Shown here: positions 33,795 to 38,344 of the stretch, piece after piece
Position numbering within the stretch: the stretch's first letter is position 1
Layout: each line of letters begins with the position of its first letter
Assembly: GCA_003213695.1 (NCBI GenBank)
Contig: QCMO01000005.1
Location: forward strand, 1-38,344
DNA length: 38,344 nucleotides
From: Pelagibacteraceae bacterium AG-422-C23
GTDB lineage: Bacteria; Pseudomonadota; Alphaproteobacteria; Pelagibacterales; Pelagibacteraceae
Direction: 5' to 3'
The notes under the pieces: model-generated
The model's input: the letters and a program-made list of their open reading frames with translations, nothing else
Told to the model about the DNA's origin: nothing
Databases searched by the model: none
Translations under genes and position numbers: made by a program

Positions 33795-35924
33795 ATGGCA
33801 AAAAAAAAGAGAAAATCTAAATTAAAGAATAAACCTTCAAAAAAAAGAAGAGTTAAAAATAGAAAAAAAATATCAAAAAAGAAGAAGGTAATAAAAAAAA
33901 GAAGAAAAATAAAAAAAAGATATTCTAAAAGAAAAAGAATAATAAAAAAAAGAATTTTAAGAGATAAAAAAGACGAAAAATCTAATTCAAGTGAATTAAT
34001 TTTCAAAACAAAACAAGAATGGATTAAGAATAGTCTTGCAAATAAAGCTCAATATCAAAATAAATATAACGATTCCATTAAGAACAATAACTCCTTCTGG
34101 AAGAAAGAAGGAAAGAGAATTACTTGGATAAAACCTTATAAGAAAATTAAAGATGTGAAATATAGTAAAGATGAAGTAAGAATAAAATGGTATGAGGATG
34201 GTACACTTAATGCTTCAGCAAATTGTATTGATAGACATTTAAAAGATAAAAAAGATAAGACAGCTATTATTTGGGTTGGAGATGATCCTAAAGATAGCCA
34301 AAAAATATCTTACAAACAACTTCACCAAAAAGTTTCTAAAGCAGCAAATGGATTAAAAAAAATTGGAATAAAAAAAGGGGATCGAGTAACAATTTATCTT
34401 ACGATGATACCAGAGTTAGCAATATTAATGCTAGCGTGTGCAAGAATAGGGGCTATTCACTCCATAATTTTTGGTGGCTTCTCCGCAGAATCGATATCGG
34501 GAAGAGTAAATGATTGTAAGTCTGAATATATAATTACAGCTGATGAAGGTGTAAGAGGAGGAAAAACAATCCCACTAAAGGCAACGACTGATGAAGCATT
34601 AACGAATTGTCCCAATGTAAAAAAATGTATAGTTGTTAAAAGAACGGGCAATTATGTTTTTTGGGATAATGATAGAGATATTTGGTACCATGATTTAATT
34701 AAAGATGTGCCAAATCACTGCGAACCGGAAGAAATGAATGCGGAAGATCCACTTTTTATTCTTTATACATCTGGATCTACTGGGAAACCAAAAGGAGTAT
34801 TACATACAACTGGTGGATACATGGTCTATGCCTCAATGACTCATCAATATATCTTTAATTATAAACCAAAAGATATTTACTGGTGTACTGCAGATATAGG
34901 CTGGGTTACAGGTCATAGTTATATTATTTATGGCCCGTTATCTAATGGAGCTACAACAATTATGTTTGAAGGTGTACCTAATTATCCTGACAGTTCAAGA
35001 TGGTGGCAAATAGTTGACAAATTTAAAGTTAATACTTTTTATACTGCTCCAACTGCAATAAGAGCATTAATGAGAGAAGGTGACGACCCCGTAAATAAAA
35101 CTTCAAGAAAATCTCTAAAATTACTTGGTACAGTTGGTGAACCTATTAATCCTGAGGCATGGATGTGGTACTATAAGACAATTGGAAATTCTAAATGTCC
35201 GATAGTAGACACTTGGTGGCAAACAGAAACAGGCGGAATTTTGATTTCTCCACAAACTGGTGCTATTCCCCTTAAACCAGGGTCAGCTACAAAACCTTTT
35301 TATGGAATTAAACCTGCAATTTTAGATAAAGACGGTAAAGAAATTAAAGGAGCAGGAGAAGGAAGACTTTGTATTTCACAATCTTGGCCAGGTCAAATGA
35401 GGACTGTTTATGGAGACCATCAAAGATTTATAGATACTTACTTTTCTCAATTTGATGGAAAGTATTTTACTGGAGATGGATGCAAAAGAGATAAAGATGG
35501 ATATTACTGGATAACAGGTCGAGTTGATGACGTAATAATTGTATCTGGTCACAATCTTGGAACAGCTGAAATAGAAAGTGCATTTGTAGCTCATCCAAAA
35601 GTTGCAGAAGCAGCCGTTGTTGGTTATCCACACGACATTAAAGGAAACGGTTTATATTGTTATGTAACTTTGAACGCTGGAGAAAATGGGACTGGCGAAT
35701 TAGAAAGAGATTTAAAACTTTGGGTAAGAAAACAAATTGGTCCACTTGCAACACCAGACTTAATTCATTTTTCACCAGGCTTGCCTAAAACAAGATCTGG
35801 TAAAATAATGAGAAGAATTTTAAGAAAGATTGCTGCAAACGAGCATGATCAATTAGGTGATACAACAACTTTGGCAGATCCTAGCGTTGTGGCTAGTTTA
35901 GTTGAAAATAGAAAAAATAATTAA
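33795..35924 (+). CDS. acs: Acetyl-CoA synthetase with basic N-terminal extension
   Basis: This 709-residue AMP-forming acetyl-CoA synthetase activates acetate with ATP and CoA. The catalytic core starts near residue 62 and has [11 protein letters not shown] (about 325-335), [10 protein letters not shown] (about 472-481), [16 protein letters not shown] and SGKIMRR at the acetylatable Lys (about 669). Compared with the E. coli enzyme (652 residues) the motifs are shifted by about 61. The additional first 62 residues contain 39 Lys or Arg. No ATG, GTG or TTG occurs in frame between the first codon and the core, so the extension is either translated or an ATT/ATA start is used. It probably works with the symporter downstream. 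Confidence 0.95.
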   Translation: MAKKKRKSKLKNKPSKKRRVKNRKKISKKKKVIKKRRKIKKRYSKRKRIIKKRILRDKKDEKSNSSELIFKTKQEWIKNSLANKAQYQNKYNDSIKNNNSFWKKEGKRITWIKPYKKIKDVKYSKDEVRIKWYEDGTLNASANCIDRHLKDKKDKTAIIWVGDDPKDSQKISYKQLHQKVSKAANGLKKIGIKKGDRVTIYLTMIPELAILMLACARIGAIHSIIFGGFSAESISGRVNDCKSEYIITADEGVRGGKTIPLKATTDEALTNCPNVKKCIVVKRTGNYVFWDNDRDIWYHDLIKDVPNHCEPEEMNAEDPLFILYTSGSTGKPKGVLHTTGGYMVYASMTHQYIFNYKPKDIYWCTADIGWVTGHSYIIYGPLSNGATTIMFEGVPNYPDSSRWWQIVDKFKVNTFYTAPTAIRALMREGDDPVNKTSRKSLKLLGTVGEPINPEAWMWYYKTIGNSKCPIVDTWWQTETGGILISPQTGAIPLKPGSATKPFYGIKPAILDKDGKEIKGAGEGRLCISQSWPGQMRTVYGDHQRFIDTYFSQFDGKYFTGDGCKRDKDGYYWITGRVDDVIIVSGHNLGTAEIESAFVAHPKVAEAAVVGYPHDIKGNGLYCYVTLNAGENGTGELERDLKLWVRKQIGPLATPDLIHFSPGLPKTRSGKIMRRILRKIAANEHDQLGDTTTLADPSVVASLVENRKNN

Positions 35925-36544
35925 AATTTTATTCTTTCTTCAAATTCTTTTTTAACAATATCCCATTTCAAGATTACAGAATTTAAAACGATTTTTCGAT
36001 CTAATTTTTTTAATTCATCAGCAATTGGTGCCCACTTATATAAAGATAACGCACTTTCATTAAATGGAAGATCGTTGTAATAAATATCCCAATTTATATT
36101 TTGTAATCTATCTTCATAATTTTTTTTTGCTTCTTCAATAATATCTAAAGGCATTTTATTAGAAGTTTCATCGTCAAGAATTTTAAAAAAAATTTCTTTA
36201 GCTTTAGCCATATCATTGTAATTGAAAATAGATTTTAAATATGAAAATGAAAATAATGTCATATCTTGAAGGGCCGCAGAATAAATATTCCACTTAGCTA
36301 AATTAACTGAATTCATAAACTCATCATTTTCAAAATGAAGCACGTACCTTGTTCCCATTCTTGTTTTCAAATAACCATATAAAGTAACCTGAGTTACCCA
36401 CGCCGACTTGGATTGTATGAACTCCTCAAGTTCATTTAAACTACTTATTTTCTTTCTAGGTATGAAGGCTTTAAAAAGCGCAAATAGATAAATTTTAAAA
36501 TCATTCCAAGTAAGGTCTTTCCATGTAAGTTTGTATTTTGACAT
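35921..36544 (-). CDS. Conserved-looking unknown protein
   Basis: I cannot name a family for this 207-residue soluble protein. It is aromatic-rich ([20 protein letters not shown] near the start) with [20 protein letters not shown] at 48-67 and a helical, charged C-terminal half. No signal peptide or membrane segment is convincing. It overlaps the convergent acs stop by 4 bp and is divergent from the DUF4212/symporter pair, so it lies between the two acetate genes; an accessory role in that module is only a positional guess. Confidence 0.75.
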   Translation of the reverse strand: MSKYKLTWKDLTWNDFKIYLFALFKAFIPRKKISSLNELEEFIQSKSAWVTQVTLYGYLKTRMGTRYVLHFENDEFMNSVNLAKWNIYSAALQDMTLFSFSYLKSIFNYNDMAKAKEIFFKILDDETSNKMPLDIIEEAKKNYEDRLQNINWDIYYNDLPFNESALSLYKWAPIADELKKLDRKIVLNSVILKWDIVKKEFEERIKF

Positions 36545-36660
36545 AAAAGTAGCTATTTACTTAATTTATACCTCAAAAACCCTTTTTTTTTGTACAATTT
36601 TAATACTTTAAATCTCCTTCATAATGGTTATGGTTTTCGCCAGTTATAACTAAAAAGAGA

Positions 36661-36664
36661 GAGG
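36661..36664 (+). promoter_or_regulatory. Strong Shine-Dalgarno for the DUF4212 gene
   Basis: GAGAGG runs up to 36664, 5 bases before the ATG at 36670, an unusually strong ribosome-binding site for this genome; it confirms the start. In the upstream gap 36545-36660 I see no clear -35/-10 pair, only a T-run at 36580-36590 and the CATAAT sequence at 36620-36625. Confidence 0.6.
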
Positions 36665-36669
36665 TATAA

Positions 36670-36930
36670 ATGTCAAAACAAGCACAACACTGGGAAAAAA
36701 CCAGGAATTTGCTATTCGTTACGTTAGCAATCTGGTTTGTATTCTCAATTGGCATCTTCTTATTCGGAGCTGAGATGAACGAGGTCACTGGACCTTTCGG
36801 TTATCCATGGACATATTGGTTTACATGTCAGGGATCTCTTGGAATATTCGTAATCCTTATTTTCTGGTTTGCGAATAGACAAGAAAAAATCGATGAAGAA
36901 TTCGGCTTTTCAGAAAGAGAGGACGACTAA
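36670..36930 (+). CDS. DUF4212 protein, small partner of sodium:solute symporter
   Basis: This 86-residue protein has two membrane segments (14-34 and 45-66) and the DUF4212 pattern QHWEKTRNLLFVTLAIWF, FLFGAEMNEVTGPFGYPW and FWFANRQEKIDEEFGF. It is the small partner commonly encoded just before VC_2705-type sodium:solute symporters, probably as a subunit or stabiliser. Its TAA stop shares a base with the ATG of the symporter (TAATG). The strong Shine-Dalgarno sequence indicates high expression. Confidence 0.93.
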   Translation: MSKQAQHWEKTRNLLFVTLAIWFVFSIGIFLFGAEMNEVTGPFGYPWTYWFTCQGSLGIFVILIFWFANRQEKIDEEFGFSEREDD

Positions 36931-38344
36931 TGATGAAAGGTAATTTTATAGATAACTTGCCTAGAGTTTATGGAATCTACACGGGTGGATTTCTAGCTTT
37001 CATAATCATTATGGCAATTTGCGAACAGATGGGTATGACTGCGAAAACAATTGGTATTTGTTTCGTAGCTTTTACAGTAGCTATCTACGCAATAATCGGT
37101 TGGCTATCACGTACAGCACAAGCAGATGCATATTACGTAGCTGGAAGACAAGTACCTACCGTGTTCAATGGAATGGCGACTGCAGCAGACTGGATGTCTG
37201 GTGCTTCGTTCGTTGCAATGGCAGGTGGTATTTATTTCAAAGGTTACGGTTATATGGCACTCCTTGTAGGTTGGACTGGTGGTTATGTATTAGTTGCATC
37301 TTTATTAGCACCATACCTAAGAAAATTTGGCTGTTACACAGTTCCAGATTTTATTGGTACAAGATACGGTGGTAATTTAGCTAGGTTACTTGCAGTAATA
37401 GTTTTAACTGTTGCTTCATTTACTTATGTGACTGCACAAATTAATGCTACAGGTACTATTGCATCTGTTGCACTTGATATTCCATTCCAATACGCAGTTT
37501 ATGTTGGATTAGTAAGTATCTTACTATGTTCAATGTTAGGTGGTATGAGAGGAGTAACTTGGACACAGGTTGCACAGTACATTGTACTAATTATAGCTTA
37601 CTTGCTTCCAGTATTCTGGATCAGTAACAAAATGGGTGCGGGTTTCTTCCCACACTTTATGTTAGCTGATGAAGTGGCTAGAATTGGTGAACTAGAACAG
37701 CAGTTTGGTTTTGTGGCAAATTCAAAAGAGAATCTTGCTATGGTTCCAAAAGGGTTGGCTGGAATAACTAAAGCTCACTCAGCGGTTAACGCTACACCTT
37801 GGGCATTTATTTCATTAGCACTAGCGATGATGATGGGAACAGCTTCATTGCCTCACGTGATGATGAGATATTTTACTACTCCAAGTGTAAAAGCAGCTAG
37901 AAAATCAGTAGGTTGGTCTTTATTCTTTATCTTCCTACTTTATTCTTCTGCTCCAATGTTAGCTACATTGTCTAAATTGTCATTGATTGATCCATCACTA
38001 CCAACTGGTATTATTGGTAAATCAATTGCAGATGTTCAAGCAATAGATTGGTATCAAAACTGGAATCAAGCAAACTTAATGTTTGTAAGCGACTTTAACG
38101 GAAATGGAACACTTGAATTAAACGAGTTTTTCATGGGTGGTAAAGCCGTTGTGTTAGCAACACCGGAAATAGCTGGATTACCATACGTAATCTCAGGTCT
38201 GGTTGCTGCTGGAGGTATGGCTGCTGCCATGTCAACAGCCGATGGTTTGATTCTAGCGATTGCAAATGCTTTATCACATGACTTGTACTACAAGATCATT
38301 GATCCAAAAGCAGAAACAGCAAAAAGACTAGTTGTTGCAAGGGT
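36930..38344 (+). CDS. Sodium:solute symporter, VC_2705 family (partial, C-terminus outside window)
   Basis: The frame opens with ATG at 36930 (TAATG overlap; a second ATG follows at 36933) and stays open to the window end, giving 471 residues. It is a polytopic symporter of the SSS superfamily with AAADWMSGASFVAMAGGIYF, TVPDFIGTRYG, and the sodium-site-like LVAAGGMAAAMSTADGL near the end. Between late membrane segments lies DFNGNGTLELNE (about residues 389-400), an EF-hand-like calcium loop. The family imports small monocarboxylates, particularly acetate, and the genome places it 0.75 kb from acs. Substrate is inferred. Confidence 0.93.
   Translation, partial: MMKGNFIDNLPRVYGIYTGGFLAFIIIMAICEQMGMTAKTIGICFVAFTVAIYAIIGWLSRTAQADAYYVAGRQVPTVFNGMATAADWMSGASFVAMAGGIYFKGYGYMALLVGWTGGYVLVASLLAPYLRKFGCYTVPDFIGTRYGGNLARLLAVIVLTVASFTYVTAQINATGTIASVALDIPFQYAVYVGLVSILLCSMLGGMRGVTWTQVAQYIVLIIAYLLPVFWISNKMGAGFFPHFMLADEVARIGELEQQFGFVANSKENLAMVPKGLAGITKAHSAVNATPWAFISLALAMMMGTASLPHVMMRYFTTPSVKAARKSVGWSLFFIFLLYSSAPMLATLSKLSLIDPSLPTGIIGKSIADVQAIDWYQNWNQANLMFVSDFNGNGTLELNEFFMGGKAVVLATPEIAGLPYVISGLVAAGGMAAAMSTADGLILAIANALSHDLYYKIIDPKAETAKRLVVAR

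Noticed and set aside
33767-34006. Minus-strand hydrophobic 79-residue frame opposite the start of acs
   Set aside because: Its Phe/Leu-rich sequence is simply the complement of the Lys/Arg codons of the basic extension; no start signal or independent support.
36600-36788. Minus-strand 62-residue frame
   Set aside because: It covers the promoter gap and the DUF4212 gene, which has a strong Shine-Dalgarno sequence and family match.
37019-37375. Plus-strand 118-residue frame rich in Cys, Trp and Arg
   Set aside because: It is the symporter in another frame; the symporter frame is open from 36930 to the window end with family motifs.

Overview
This window looks like a piece of a SAR11-type (Pelagibacterales) marine alphaproteobacterial genome. 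The evidence is the very AT-rich sequence, the extreme packing (many 1-4 bp overlaps, few gaps over 100 bp), the short proteins rich in Lys, Ile and Asn, and the gene content: TRAP transporter, DUF2794, an IalB-family protein, photolyases and a VC_2705-type symporter with its DUF4212 partner. The species call is inference. I see no rRNA, tRNA, CRISPR, insertion sequence or phage gene.

Region 1-9744 (minus strand) is a 2-hydroxyacid / 2-oxoacid locus. It has a partial amidase, a complete TRAP transporter (dctM, dctQ, Tat-exported dctP), an NAD(P)-dependent D-2-hydroxyacid dehydrogenase, an FAD D-lactate-dehydrogenase-type oxidase, a class I aminotransferase and two tandem FMN L-2-hydroxyacid dehydrogenases. 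Together they could import small 2-hydroxy or 2-oxo acids, oxidise both stereoisomers, and pass the oxoacid to an amino acid. Directly upstream, on the same strand, are a PagL-like lipid A deacylase and cytochrome c maturation genes ccmC-D-E-F-G-H (9754-14397). An hspQ-like gene follows at 14578-14898.

Region 14986-20350 holds yciB, DUF2794, a Bax-inhibitor-1 protein, tas, an IalB-family protein, argG, a small unknown membrane protein and a PsiE-family protein.

Region 20357-27215 is the most unusual part. It has an FAD-domain-first photolyase homologue, a glutamine-amidotransferase-like protein, a 42-residue DUF2256 zinc-ribbon protein, and a photolyase of the iron-sulfur bacterial family that lacks the CxxC of its cluster site. 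Divergent from these are an SDR without its catalytic Tyr, an IsdG-like protein with the Asn/Trp/His haem-oxygenase triad, a PQQ-type sugar dehydrogenase and a NAPE-PLD-like metallo-hydrolase. It may be an undescribed light-, flavin- or haem-related module.

Region 27212-32247 (minus) runs hemC, hemD, mscS-like, yggT, folD, an FkbM methyltransferase and two tiny membrane proteins. Region 32304-38344 (mostly plus) has tsaD, an EVE-domain gene, an acetyl-CoA synthetase with a strongly basic N-terminal extension, an unknown reverse gene, and the DUF4212 plus sodium:solute symporter pair (cut by the window end). The last group probably takes up and activates acetate.
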